The position numbers and the translations under genes were made by a program. Source: JBGPML01 sp041486955 (GTDB lineage Bacteria; Patescibacteriota; UBA1384; 2-12-FULL-50-11; DASWYB01). From it: a stretch of 39,904 nucleotides of DNA. The stretch is taken from positions 1 through 39,904 of the forward strand of contig JBGPML010000002.1 in NCBI GenBank assembly GCA_041486955.1, given 5' to 3'. A model generated the notes under the pieces. It was not told the DNA's origin. It saw only the letters and a list, made by a program, of their open reading frames with translations, and did not search any database. Below, piece by piece: positions 23,091-31,758 of this stretch (the stretch's first letter is position 1; each line of letters starts with the position of its first letter).

Positions 23091-23288
23091 TCATCTCTTG
23101 CGATGACGATATCTCTCTAGTCCAGCTGCGACGGCGAGTGCCCTGATCGCGAGAAGGAGGACCATTCCCCAGCCCCATTCTTGCACGAAATATCGGAGTT
23201 CAAGCCGCCAGAAAAGATAGAGCGCGAATCCCAGAAAACCCAACTCAAACCACAAGAGCGTAGTCTGAATCCACGTGAATCTTTTCAT
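23091..23288 (-). CDS. Small two-span membrane protein of unknown function
   Basis: A 65-residue product convergent to frr. Two hydrophobic helices are visible (TTLLWFELGFLGFALYLFW and WGMVLLLAIRALAVAAGL), separated by RLELRYFVQEWG and closed by a basic tail ERYRHRKR. AAGGGG lies before the ATG, which supports translation. No family is recognised. It shares its upstream region with the divergent site-2 protease gene, and both act in or near the membrane, but a link is only suggested by position. Confidence 0.6.
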   Translation of the reverse strand: MKRFTWIQTTLLWFELGFLGFALYLFWRLELRYFVQEWGWGMVLLLAIRALAVAAGLERYRHRKR

Positions 23289-23357
23289 TGTTCCCCTTAT
23301 TATCCGAAGTTATACGACAGTCCCACGGTTTCATGCTACACTGCAAAATATATATAG

Positions 23358-23363
23358 TACAAT
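23358..23363 (+). promoter_or_regulatory. -10 element of the site-2 protease gene
   Basis: TACAAT six bases before the ATG at 23370, in a run of alternating A and T. An overlapping TATAGT lies five bases upstream. No strong -35 is seen; no ribosome-binding site lies before the ATG. Confidence 0.45.
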
Positions 23364-23369
23364 AATTAT

Positions 23370-24473
23370 ATGTTTATTACCCTTATAATTTTTATATTTA
23401 TTTTAGGATTACTTGTTTTCGTCCATGAGTTCGGCCATTTTTGGGTCGCTAAACGAGTTGGCGTTAAGGTTCACGAGTTTGCCTTTGGCTTTAAACCGCG
23501 TCTTGTTTCATGGAAACGGGGAGGAACAGAATATGCCATCAATGCAATTCCGCTTGGTGGCTACGTCAAGTTAGAAGGGGAATCTGAAGATAGCGGGAAA
23601 GCAGGATCATTTTTAGCTCAAAGTGTGGGAAAACGGGCCCTCATTCTCATCGCCGGGGTGTTGATGAATCTCGTATTAGCGTGGCTGTTGCTGACAATGA
23701 GCTATATTATTGGTTCATATCCGCTCAGTATGACGTATCATAAACATCCTGGCGTGATTAACGAGGGTGGCGTTATTGTTGTTGATGTAAAACCAAATAG
23801 TCCAGCTGAAACGGCCGGAATCCAATCCGGTGATGCGATCCTTGAAATTAATGGTGAACCAATTACCGAGACACAAACTGTGACTGATCGGATTAAGGAA
23901 CTATCCGGACAGGAAATTACCGTTAAATTGCTCAGGAAAGACATGAAGTTTGATACCAAGGCGACGCCCCGGGTTAATCCGCCGATGGGGGAAGGTGCGT
24001 TGGGGATTGGGACCGGGGTGTCTATCCACTCACGTGCGTTATGGTATAAAGCCCCTTACGTTGCCCTGCTTGAACTCGGTAGTGAAATTCAGTCCGCGTT
24101 TATTGGTTTTATTGGCTTTGTGCAGCAATTGGTAGTAAAACAAGAGGTCAATAAAGACGTCAGTGGAATCGTTGGGATTGGTGCCGCGACCGGCATTGTC
24201 CGTCGGCTAGGTATTGGCCCACTTTTAGCTTTTACCGCCCTTATTAGTACCAATTTAGCGGTAATTAATATTTTGCCATTCTTACCTCTCGATGGTGGCC
24301 ACCTTTTGTTTGTCGGTCTTGAAGCGCTACGTCGAAAACCCGTAGCTCAAATGTACCGCCAGTGGTTTTCTATGGCTGGACTTGCAGCGATTATGTTGCT
24401 TTTCGTTATTGTGACCTATCAAGACGTGCTAAATTTTGCTCTCGTTGATCGAATCAAACAGCTCTTTTCCTAG
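23370..24473 (+). CDS. rseP: Site-2 protease RseP/RasP-type zinc metalloprotease
   Basis: Intramembrane metalloprotease (M50) that cuts transmembrane regulators such as anti-sigma factors. The 367-residue protein has HEFGH (VFVHEFGHFWVAKRVGVKVHE) in the first membrane helix, the GGYVKLEGE loop, and the third-ligand motif NILPFLPLDGGHLL near the C terminus. A PDZ domain lies between (VIVVDVKPNSPAETAGIQSGDAI). Four membrane segments are visible. The stop overlaps the convergent patatin gene by four bases. Its substrate is not in the window. Confidence 0.96.
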   Translation: MFITLIIFIFILGLLVFVHEFGHFWVAKRVGVKVHEFAFGFKPRLVSWKRGGTEYAINAIPLGGYVKLEGESEDSGKAGSFLAQSVGKRALILIAGVLMNLVLAWLLLTMSYIIGSYPLSMTYHKHPGVINEGGVIVVDVKPNSPAETAGIQSGDAILEINGEPITETQTVTDRIKELSGQEITVKLLRKDMKFDTKATPRVNPPMGEGALGIGTGVSIHSRALWYKAPYVALLELGSEIQSAFIGFIGFVQQLVVKQEVNKDVSGIVGIGAATGIVRRLGIGPLLAFTALISTNLAVINILPFLPLDGGHLLFVGLEALRRKPVAQMYRQWFSMAGLAAIMLLFVIVTYQDVLNFALVDRIKQLFS

Positions 24474-25447
24474 TCTGTGTCTTGCTTCAATTGTTGGCAG
24501 AGAAGCGACAAAGCTTCCTGGTTATTGGTGATAAGGTCTTTGGACAAATTTTTTAATGTCTCAATATTCTCTGGCGATGTATTATCAAACGAACTGCTCT
24601 CAGGTGTCAGGGTAGGTTGAAACCGATAATATCGATTGGCCATCGTGTTGCCAGTCGGGAGTAATTGCCATAACTGTTGATCGACAGCACTACTAATACC
24701 ATCGAGCACAACACTAAAAACCGGGCGAGCCCACTGGGCTACCCCCCATCCCTTTGCCTGATGGTAGAGAATTGGTTGGGTTAGTTCACCTGTGCCGAGC
24801 GAGACAATCATAAAATCTTCTTCCGAGGGAAACATTTTTCTGGCTTCGGCATAGGCACATAAGGCCGGATTATTGGCAAAAACTCCACCGTCCACAAAAC
24901 TGTAAAAGTCAGATCGCGCAATATCTTGAACACGTGCTGGTTCGAAGAATGTCGGTGCAGCCGTGGTTGAGTAAACGACATCTTTCATAAAAAAGTTATT
25001 CTTGTCGTCTCCTTTCGCTGACTCGCTGCGGAAGAAGTAGGCCGTTCGCTTTTCTATTTCATAGGCTGTAATTAAAACCGGAGTTATAGCCTGATCAAGT
25101 CGCGTTTCACCATAATAACCTTCCATGATTTCATGGAGTCCGGCGGAGGAAAACTTTTCCTCGAATAGGATGTCAACGGGATTGAATTTTTGTGATAGGG
25201 TTCGTGAAAAGATTCTTGGACAGTTCTTTTCATATAAAATGGCTCCGGCCGCAGCTGAATCTTGTGGATTACCGTTGGCATCTGGTTTCACAAAGCCAAG
25301 GGCTAAATTACCTCCGGTGGAACTTCCTGCTATCAAATCAAATAAACGGGCGATTGGTTTCCCCGTCATGGCCTCGATCTCAGCTAAAATTAATGCAGGA
25401 ATAATCCCGCGTACTCCACCGCCGTCTATCGAAAGAATTTTTATCAT
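24470..25447 (-). CDS. Patatin-like phospholipase
   Basis: Lipid acyl hydrolase of the patatin family. The 325-residue product has the oxyanion motif DGGGVRG (residues 8-14), the nucleophile serine S43 in GSSTGG, and the second dyad residue D186 in VDGGVFANNP. No signal peptide is visible, so it should act in the cytoplasm or on the inner face of the membrane. The ATG at 25447 is chosen because the family domain begins at once with IKILSIDGGG and a -10 lies nine bases upstream. No nucleotide cyclase of an antiphage system lies beside it, so there is no support for a CBASS effector. It is more likely a lipid-turnover or scavenging enzyme. Confidence 0.93.
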   Translation of the reverse strand: MIKILSIDGGGVRGIIPALILAEIEAMTGKPIARLFDLIAGSSTGGNLALGFVKPDANGNPQDSAAAGAILYEKNCPRIFSRTLSQKFNPVDILFEEKFSSAGLHEIMEGYYGETRLDQAITPVLITAYEIEKRTAYFFRSESAKGDDKNNFFMKDVVYSTTAAPTFFEPARVQDIARSDFYSFVDGGVFANNPALCAYAEARKMFPSEEDFMIVSLGTGELTQPILYHQAKGWGVAQWARPVFSVVLDGISSAVDQQLWQLLPTGNTMANRYYRFQPTLTPESSSFDNTSPENIETLKNLSKDLITNNQEALSLLCQQLKQDTD

Positions 25448-25456
25448 TGTACCTAG

Positions 25457-25486
25457 AGTATATGTTAATTCCACACCTGTCGTAAA
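25457..25486 (-). promoter_or_regulatory. Patatin gene promoter
   Basis: On the minus strand: TTTACG, 18-base spacer, TATACT, nine bases before the ATG. No ribosome-binding site is seen. Confidence 0.5.
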
Positions 25487-25510
25487 GAGATTCTGCTGGG
25501 CATCGTTTGG

Positions 25511-25539
25511 TTTACATTTAACCTGCCATCGAGTAATAT
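25511..25539 (+). promoter_or_regulatory. proS promoter
   Basis: TTTACA, 17-base spacer, TAATAT. The start site would lie about 18 bases before the proS ATG; the intervening AT-rich sequence has no ribosome-binding site. Confidence 0.5.
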
Positions 25540-25563
25540 TCGGATAGACTAGTAAATATAACT

Positions 25564-26790
25564 ATGCGTTTATCGACCTATAATTTTAAGACCCGACGAG
25601 AGACTCCCCAAGATGCTGATTCAGCCAACGCAGCTCTATTAAGTCGTGGGCGATTTATCGAGAGAGGGATGACCGGGGTGTACAACTTTTTGCCTATGGG
25701 CTGGGTCGTAATGGAAAATATTATGTCGATCATCCGTAAGCACATGAATAGCACCGGTGCCTACGAAGGCCGCTTTACGACCTTGCAAGACAAACAGTTG
25801 TGGGATCGGGCTGGCCGTTGGGAGTCGGGTAAAGACATCATGTACCAATTTAAAGACCACGGAGAGAGAGAAGTTGGCCTTGGATTCACACATGAAGAGG
25901 TATTTGTTGATCTATTATCACGACAACCGCTATCATATGCTGATTTTCCGTATAAAGTATATCAATTTCAAACCAAGTTTCGGTTTGAAGCGAGACCAAA
26001 GTCTGGTTTGCTCCGCGGACGAGAATTTCTGATGAAAGATCTCTATAGCGCTCATGCCACCGACGAAGAGTTGAAAACGTATTACGATCAAGTCAAAGAG
26101 GCCTATCATACTATTTTTACCGAGCTAGGGATTCCGGTCATCGAAACGCTCGCATCAGGCGGCGTATTTACGGATAATTTTAGTCATGAGTTTCAAACCA
26201 TCTCACCGATTGGTGAGGATGAAGTTTACATCTGCGATCAATGTAAAATGGGCATAAATAAAGAGGTTATAGAAAAAGTCGGGCACAAGTGTCCTAATTG
26301 CGGCGGCACTCAATTTTCCATTGAAAAGACGATAGAAGTCGGCAATACATTTGATTTAGGCACGTATTATAGCGAAAAAATGGCGGTAACCTATGCCGAC
26401 TCAGAAGACGTACAAAAGCCGTTCTGGCTCGCCAGTTACGGTATTGGTATAAGTCGGGCGATGGGGACCATAGTTGAGCTGCATCATGACGACAAGGGCA
26501 TTATTTGGCCTGAATCTGTCGCACCCGCGTCGGTTCACCTCGTTGGATTGACCGAACGAGCCGAAGCAGTGTATCAACAGCTCATTGAAGCTGGAATTTT
26601 GGTGATATATGATGACCGAGCGTTAAGTGCTGGAGAAAAATTTGCCGATGCTGATTTGCTAGGCATGCCAGTACGAATAACCGTTGGCGCCAAAACTCCT
26701 GAAGGTCAGGTAGAATGGAAAAATCGTGATGGTGAAAGATCCGATAATATGACGCTCGAAACCGCCATAAATAAATTGAAGGAGGATTAA
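25564..26790 (+). CDS. proS: Prolyl-tRNA synthetase without the editing insertion
   Basis: Charges tRNA-Pro with proline. The 408-residue class II enzyme has motif 1 near NFLPMGWVVMENI, motif 2 as KFRFEARPKSGLLRGREFLMK and motif 3 as LASYGIGISRAMGTIVELHH. The bacterial form usually carries an insertion of about 180 residues between motifs 2 and 3 that removes mischarged alanine. Here that stretch is short and contains a CDQC...CPNC zinc ribbon (about residues 227-245). The anticodon-binding domain is present at the C terminus. The stop overlaps the next ATG (TAATG). Confidence 0.95.
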   Translation: MRLSTYNFKTRRETPQDADSANAALLSRGRFIERGMTGVYNFLPMGWVVMENIMSIIRKHMNSTGAYEGRFTTLQDKQLWDRAGRWESGKDIMYQFKDHGEREVGLGFTHEEVFVDLLSRQPLSYADFPYKVYQFQTKFRFEARPKSGLLRGREFLMKDLYSAHATDEELKTYYDQVKEAYHTIFTELGIPVIETLASGGVFTDNFSHEFQTISPIGEDEVYICDQCKMGINKEVIEKVGHKCPNCGGTQFSIEKTIEVGNTFDLGTYYSEKMAVTYADSEDVQKPFWLASYGIGISRAMGTIVELHHDDKGIIWPESVAPASVHLVGLTERAEAVYQQLIEAGILVIYDDRALSAGEKFADADLLGMPVRITVGAKTPEGQVEWKNRDGERSDNMTLETAINKLKED

Positions 26791-27587
26791 TGTCCGAAAC
26801 TTTGACTCCTTTACCGCCAGAGGCTGAAGAGTTCCATGCCCCAACATCCGATGAACGTCGTGAATATGCTCCCCCACAAGAAATTATTCGTCGACCAGAG
26901 CCATTAACCTCTCGAGACTACGAACTATTGCAATCATTGAGCCAGCGGCCAATTGAAGATATGACTGCGGCTGAAGTTGATATGTTCGAACTATTACTTA
27001 AACTTCAAGATCATGCCTTCCGAGACGATCTCACCGGTCTCCAGAATCGTAAGGCTTTTAATCGTGAAGTCGAGCGTGAACGAGTCAAACCCAGAGAGCA
27101 AACCCAAGATACCCATATATTTGTCATTGATATCAATAATTTTAAACAATTCAATACCCGTTATGGCCACCTTGGCGGCGACGTCGTATTGCAGCACATA
27201 GCTGCTCATATCGGACAAATAGTTGGGGAGACCCTCCGACAAAGTGATGTCGCGCTTCGTTATGCCGGTGATGAATTTTGTGTCATTGCCCAAACATCAC
27301 ACCCAGATATTCTAGCTTCTAGATTATATGAAGCAGTTGCCAATAATCCGGTCGAAATAGAAGGTCAACTAGTTAATTTGACCATTTCAATTGGTTATTC
27401 CAAACGAGAAGACGACGATTCTGATCTTCGAACGACCTTTGGTCGGGCGGATGATGCCCTATTAAATATTGCTAAGGCGAAAAAAGGTCACGATGAGCCA
27501 ACGATCGGTTATTACGGAGAGGAACTAGACGAGCAATATAAACCAAAAGTACCTCCGCCAGACGTGCTTGAAAACATGGGCGGATAG
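26790..27587 (+). CDS. Diguanylate cyclase (GGDEF domain)
   Basis: Makes cyclic di-GMP from two GTP. The 265-residue soluble protein has an N-terminal acidic and proline-rich region (1-50), a short helical linker with DMTAAEVDMFELLLKLQDHA, and a GGDEF domain from DDLTGLQNRKAFNREVE. The active-site motif is AGDEF (159-163), a variant that is active in some enzymes. The inhibitory I-site RxxD (R150-D153) is intact five residues before it. The metal-binding FVIDINNFKQFNTRYGHLGGD is conserved. It is translated directly after proS with GGAGG before the start. No sensor domain is visible. Confidence 0.93.
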   Translation: MSETLTPLPPEAEEFHAPTSDERREYAPPQEIIRRPEPLTSRDYELLQSLSQRPIEDMTAAEVDMFELLLKLQDHAFRDDLTGLQNRKAFNREVERERVKPREQTQDTHIFVIDINNFKQFNTRYGHLGGDVVLQHIAAHIGQIVGETLRQSDVALRYAGDEFCVIAQTSHPDILASRLYEAVANNPVEIEGQLVNLTISIGYSKREDDDSDLRTTFGRADDALLNIAKAKKGHDEPTIGYYGEELDEQYKPKVPPPDVLENMGG

Positions 27588-27605
27588 GAAGGATTACGGA
27601 GGGAA

Positions 27606-28355
27606 ATGAAACGAATTGTCATTGGTAATTGGAAAATGAATCTCACTCTGGCTGAGGCAATTGTTCTGGGTCAGAGTTGTGCTCGTATTGCCGAATCACA
27701 CCATAATTTGACTATCGTTATTGCGCCATCTCTACCATGGCTCGTCCCGCTTCATGACGTGCTTCGAATCAAGCCTTCCAATTTCTATATTGCCAGCCAG
27801 TCAGTTAGTCGGGAAGACGATGGTGCGTACACCGGTGATGTTTCGGCTCATCAGTTAAAAGGAGTTGTAACGTACTCCCTTGTTGGCCATTCTGAACGCC
27901 GTCGGTTTCATCATGAAACTGGTTCTGCCATTTCTGATCAAGTGAAGCAGTTATTGCAGAATCGGATCACTCCAGTCGTCTGTTTTGGGGAGATGAAACA
28001 ATCACCGCAAGCAAATGTTTCCAACCAAATAACAGTCGATTTAAAGCACGATTTAGCTGGACTGACTCACGATCAAGTCAAAGAGTGTATCTTTGCCTAT
28101 GAGCCGCTCTGGGCGATCGGGACGGGCAATCCGGCGACGCCCGTTTATGCTGGAAAAGTTATTAACCATGTAAAAACCTGGTCTCAAGAACAATATGGCG
28201 AAGCCCTTTCGGTACTATACGGCGGAAGTGTGACGGAAAAGAATGCGGAAGCATTGGGGATTACTCAATCGATCGATGGTCTCCTTGTTGGTGGCGCTTC
28301 ACTTGAGGCGAAGCGATTTAAGGCAATTTGTAGTGTATTCCACCCACATGTATGA
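27606..28355 (+). CDS. tpiA: Triose-phosphate isomerase
   Basis: Interconverts dihydroxyacetone phosphate and glyceraldehyde 3-phosphate. The 249-residue product has the catalytic lysine in GNWKMN (K10), the histidine in GHSERR (H95) and the base glutamate in YEPLWAIGTG (E166). The phosphate-binding LYGGSVTEKNA and LVGGASL follow. GGAGGG precedes the ATG. It is followed by gap, NDH-2, a kinase and pgk on the same strand, giving an operon for the triose part of glycolysis. Confidence 0.98.
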   Translation: MKRIVIGNWKMNLTLAEAIVLGQSCARIAESHHNLTIVIAPSLPWLVPLHDVLRIKPSNFYIASQSVSREDDGAYTGDVSAHQLKGVVTYSLVGHSERRRFHHETGSAISDQVKQLLQNRITPVVCFGEMKQSPQANVSNQITVDLKHDLAGLTHDQVKECIFAYEPLWAIGTGNPATPVYAGKVINHVKTWSQEQYGEALSVLYGGSVTEKNAEALGITQSIDGLLVGGASLEAKRFKAICSVFHPHV

Positions 28356-28414
28356 TGAAAATACGTGATAACGTAACTAATCAATTTTGATATTTGAACC
28401 ATACAGGAGGGTGC

Positions 28415-29449
28415 ATGGGCAAAATTGCCATTAATGGTTTTGGACGTATCGGACGAGTGGCGTATCGAGTGTTATTTGAACGTGGGTTACATAAATCGGT
28501 TGTCGCCGTGAATGATCTTACGGACTCACCAACGCTCGCTCATCTATTGTCCTACGACTCTAACTACGGCAAGATGAAAGCCAAAGTTGGATCGAAAGTT
28601 TACGATAATCAACCACCATATACCGGGGCCATTACAACCGATGACCACGCTTTTTATGTATTATCGGTCAAAGAGCCGAGTGAATTGCCATGGAAACAGC
28701 TCGGAATAGATGTCGTCATCGAATCAACCGGGCGATTTACTAACGCTGAAGGGATGCAAAAACACATCACCGCTGGTGCCAAGCGGGTATTACTCTCCGC
28801 TCCGGCTGAGGATGACGCCATTACAACAGTTGTCAAAGGCATTAATAACGAAGCGCTCAATAAAAATGTTGTGTTAGCCGCCAATGCTTCGTGTACTACC
28901 AACTGTATCGCACCCGTCGCCGCTGTTATTGTCGAAAAGTTTGGTGTGGAAAAAGCTATGATGACGACAATTCATTCCTATACCGCTGACCAGGTACTTC
29001 AGGATGGTCCGCATAAAGATTTGCGCCGAGCCCGGTCGGCGGCAATAAATATGGTCCCGACATCAACCGGGGCAACCATTGCGGCCGCTAAAGTCATTCC
29101 TGAATTGGAGGGCCTCTTTCAGGGTTTATCAATTCGTGTGCCAACTCCTGTTGGGTCGTTGTCTGATTTTACTTTCGTCACGAAAAAAGACACGACTATT
29201 GAAGAGGTGAATGCTGCACTCAAAGAAGCCAGTCAATCGGATCGATTCAAAGATTTGCTCGAAGTGACCGATGAACCTCTCGTATCGTGTGATATCGTCG
29301 GCTCACCAGCATCATCAATCGTGGATAGTGCTCTTACTCAGGTAGTAGGCGGGAATCTCGTTAAAGTTGTCGCTTGGTATGACAATGAATGGGGCTATGC
29401 ACATCGACTTATCGATCAAGTTGAAACAATGCTTACTCTCGACGCTTAA
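28415..29449 (+). CDS. gap: Glyceraldehyde-3-phosphate dehydrogenase
   Basis: Oxidises glyceraldehyde 3-phosphate to 1,3-bisphosphoglycerate with NAD. The 344-residue product has the nucleotide-binding INGFGRIGR, the catalytic cysteine C160 in NASCTTNC and the histidine in TTIHSYT. The residue pair ND after strand 2 (VVAVNDL) favours NAD over NADP. The ATG at 28415 is chosen over an upstream in-frame ATG because AGGAGGG lies directly before it. The NADH formed could be reoxidised by the NDH-2 gene next to it. Confidence 0.98.
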   Translation: MGKIAINGFGRIGRVAYRVLFERGLHKSVVAVNDLTDSPTLAHLLSYDSNYGKMKAKVGSKVYDNQPPYTGAITTDDHAFYVLSVKEPSELPWKQLGIDVVIESTGRFTNAEGMQKHITAGAKRVLLSAPAEDDAITTVVKGINNEALNKNVVLAANASCTTNCIAPVAAVIVEKFGVEKAMMTTIHSYTADQVLQDGPHKDLRRARSAAINMVPTSTGATIAAAKVIPELEGLFQGLSIRVPTPVGSLSDFTFVTKKDTTIEEVNAALKEASQSDRFKDLLEVTDEPLVSCDIVGSPASSIVDSALTQVVGGNLVKVVAWYDNEWGYAHRLIDQVETMLTLDA

Positions 29450-29479
29450 TCCCGTCAGAGGGTTGGTAGAGAGGCGTCT

Positions 29480-30718
29480 ATGACAACGCGACCGATCATC
29501 ATCATTGGAGGGGGATTTGCCGGACTACGTGCGGCTCTTGATCTAGATAGACGCTATGGTCATGATTTAACCACGCCAATTTTTTTAATTGATGCCTCGC
29601 CAGATCATATTTACACCCCAAGTCTGTATGATATTGTCTCAACGCGTATTCCCCGAATTGCGACGATACCTTTTGAGTCTATATTAGAAAATACACATAT
29701 TCGCTTCATTCAAGAGCGGGTCGTCGTCGTTGATATTGATGCCAAGCAGGTTACGACAGAACGACGTCGATTGAAGTATGAAGATTTAGTCATTGCTATT
29801 GGCAGCCTGACGAGGCCGATTGAAACAAAGCATGATGAAACGGAAGATATTCTCAGTTGTCAAACAATTGAAGATGTTTTAGCGATTCGGACGAGAATTG
29901 AAGACTGTTTTGTCCGAGCCAGCCAACATCCCAACGCTCCATGTCATAATCACTTTTTTATTGCCGGAGGCGGGCTGACAGGAGTCGAATTTGCTGCCGG
30001 GTTAAACCAATATATTAAATCGTCCGCCGAACGTCATGGGGTTTCGGCTAAAGGAGTCATGGTTACGGTCTTAGAAGCTGGCGATCGGCTTGTGCCATCG
30101 CTTTCGCCTAAAGTCAGTCGTATGGTTCAAGCGATGCTCAAAAAAGAGGGTGTCACGGTATGTCTCAATACAAAAATGACCTGGAAAAACTATAAGCAGC
30201 TCAAAGTTGACGGTGAATCACTGCCACTTAAAACTGTTATTTGGACGGTTGGCTCTAAACCAGGTCGTTTAGTCTCAACGATTAAGGGACTCCGTCATGA
30301 CGAAGAAGGCAGAGTGCTTGTCGATGGCAGCCTACAAGCCGCCGGAGCTCCGAGAGTGTGGATTGCTGGTGATGCCGCTTCTGTTATAAATAGTGGTTTA
30401 GCTGATACGGCCGTCGATCATGGACGCCATATTGCCAAGGCAATTGAAGCGGTACGAGATGTTCAAGTGGCTCCCGGCTACCATCCTCATGAGCCGGCGG
30501 TAATTGTGACGCTCTCGTCACATTATGGTATTGCCGCTTCCGAAAAACGTATAGTCGACAGTACTCTGGTGGTATGGTATAAACGGATTAAAACCCTTCA
30601 GTATTTTAGCTCGATCGTGCCAATGATTTATGCGCTTCGGATATGGCTCGGAAGAGGGAGAGTGCTCAAAGAAGGTGGAAAGTTGTGTTATAAAACCGTA
30701 CCTTTGAAAGGAAGTTAA
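29480..30718 (+). CDS. Type II NADH dehydrogenase-like FAD oxidoreductase
   Basis: Non-proton-pumping flavoenzyme that oxidises NADH. The 412-residue protein has two Rossmann motifs: FAD-binding IIGGGFAGLRAALDLDRR at the N terminus and NAD-binding FIAGGGLTGVEFAAGL near residue 155. The second FAD block is VWIAGDAASVI. No redox-active CxxC is present, which fits NDH-2 and excludes the disulfide reductases. The C-terminal region has aromatic and basic residues that could touch the membrane. The gene sits between gap and a kinase in a glycolytic operon. The electron acceptor is unknown; a water-forming NADH oxidase role is a possible alternative. Confidence 0.88.
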   Translation: MTTRPIIIIGGGFAGLRAALDLDRRYGHDLTTPIFLIDASPDHIYTPSLYDIVSTRIPRIATIPFESILENTHIRFIQERVVVVDIDAKQVTTERRRLKYEDLVIAIGSLTRPIETKHDETEDILSCQTIEDVLAIRTRIEDCFVRASQHPNAPCHNHFFIAGGGLTGVEFAAGLNQYIKSSAERHGVSAKGVMVTVLEAGDRLVPSLSPKVSRMVQAMLKKEGVTVCLNTKMTWKNYKQLKVDGESLPLKTVIWTVGSKPGRLVSTIKGLRHDEEGRVLVDGSLQAAGAPRVWIAGDAASVINSGLADTAVDHGRHIAKAIEAVRDVQVAPGYHPHEPAVIVTLSSHYGIAASEKRIVDSTLVVWYKRIKTLQYFSSIVPMIYALRIWLGRGRVLKEGGKLCYKTVPLKGS

Positions 30719-30719
30719 C

Positions 30720-31739
30720 ATGATTCACACCCGTGCCCCGTACCGGATATTTGATTGCGGCGGTTGGACGGACACATCATTTATGCCAGGAGGGAACGGA
30801 GCGTGTTGTAATATAGCGGTTGATTTATGTGTTCGGATTGAATATAAACCTAACGATTCTAAAATGCTCTATGTCGAGCATAGAACGAGTGGAAAGACTG
30901 AAAGTATAAATTTACCTTTTGTTCCGAACAAAAAGAACAAACCGGAAACATTAGCCGAAGCAGCGGTTGCTGCCTTGAAACTTGATGCAATTCACGGGGG
31001 TAATATTGTTGTTGAATCTGATGTACCGCAGGGATCTGGTCTCGGTGGCTCTGCCAGTTATGGTGTGGCCCTCTTAGCTGCGCTTCGTCCCGAACTTCTG
31101 GAAGATAAGCATGCACTCGCGGAATTAGCCCAAGAATTGGAAACAAAATGGCTGGGTAATTCTTGCGGTACCCAAGACCAGATGGCAGCGAGTTTTGGTG
31201 GGATTTCCTATTCTGAAATCAACTACCCATTGTTTACCCACGAAGCAATTAATTGTTCTCCTTCATTTGCTAAGAGACTGCATGACAGTTTAATCCTTAT
31301 CTATACCGGCGAATCTCATTTTTCTTCCGATATGCATCAAACGGTTATCTCGGAATTGGAAAAAGAAAACCCGAAAGTCGTTGATGCATTTCATCGATTA
31401 AAATCGTGTGCCGATGAGGCCGCCGATGCTCTCAGGCAGGCTGACCTTACACGATATAAAGAAATGTTAAATGCCAATTGGCAAGCTCAGAAAGATTTAC
31501 ATCCAAATATCACAACCGGCGCAATTGAGGAAGTATATGAAACGATCAAAGCCATTGATCCGTCGTTAGCATTTAAAGGTAGCGGAGCCGGTGGAGGTGG
31601 GTCGGTTGGTGTGCTTGTTGAGCCGAAGCTAAAAAGCGACATTGTTCACACACTCGAAACGAAATTTCCAGCCATGAAAGTATGGAGTGATCTACATATC
31701 GACATGAATGGCGCCGTCTTGCTTCCTCACACCAGCTAA
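30720..31739 (+). CDS. GHMP-family sugar or polyol kinase
   Basis: ATP-dependent kinase of the galactokinase/homoserine/mevalonate/phosphomevalonate family. The 339-residue product starts RAPYRIFDCGGWTDTSFMPG, a substrate-binding block seen in sugar kinases of the HddA and fucokinase type. The ATP loop is PQGSGLGGSASYG (103-115) and the C-terminal glycine-rich motif is KGSGAGGGGSVGVLV. The substrate cannot be read from sequence. Its position between NDH-2 and pgk, one base after the NDH-2 stop, suggests it feeds a sugar into the triose pathway, which is inference. An AAGGAAG site precedes the ATG. Confidence 0.88.
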   Translation: MIHTRAPYRIFDCGGWTDTSFMPGGNGACCNIAVDLCVRIEYKPNDSKMLYVEHRTSGKTESINLPFVPNKKNKPETLAEAAVAALKLDAIHGGNIVVESDVPQGSGLGGSASYGVALLAALRPELLEDKHALAELAQELETKWLGNSCGTQDQMAASFGGISYSEINYPLFTHEAINCSPSFAKRLHDSLILIYTGESHFSSDMHQTVISELEKENPKVVDAFHRLKSCADEAADALRQADLTRYKEMLNANWQAQKDLHPNITTGAIEEVYETIKAIDPSLAFKGSGAGGGGSVGVLVEPKLKSDIVHTLETKFPAMKVWSDLHIDMNGAVLLPHTS

Positions 31740-31758
31740 TAAATTGAGGGAAGGATAT

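Noticed and set aside
24470..25447. CBASS antiphage effector
   Set aside because: The patatin has no adjacent nucleotidyltransferase, sensor or ubiquitin-like genes; neighbours are housekeeping.
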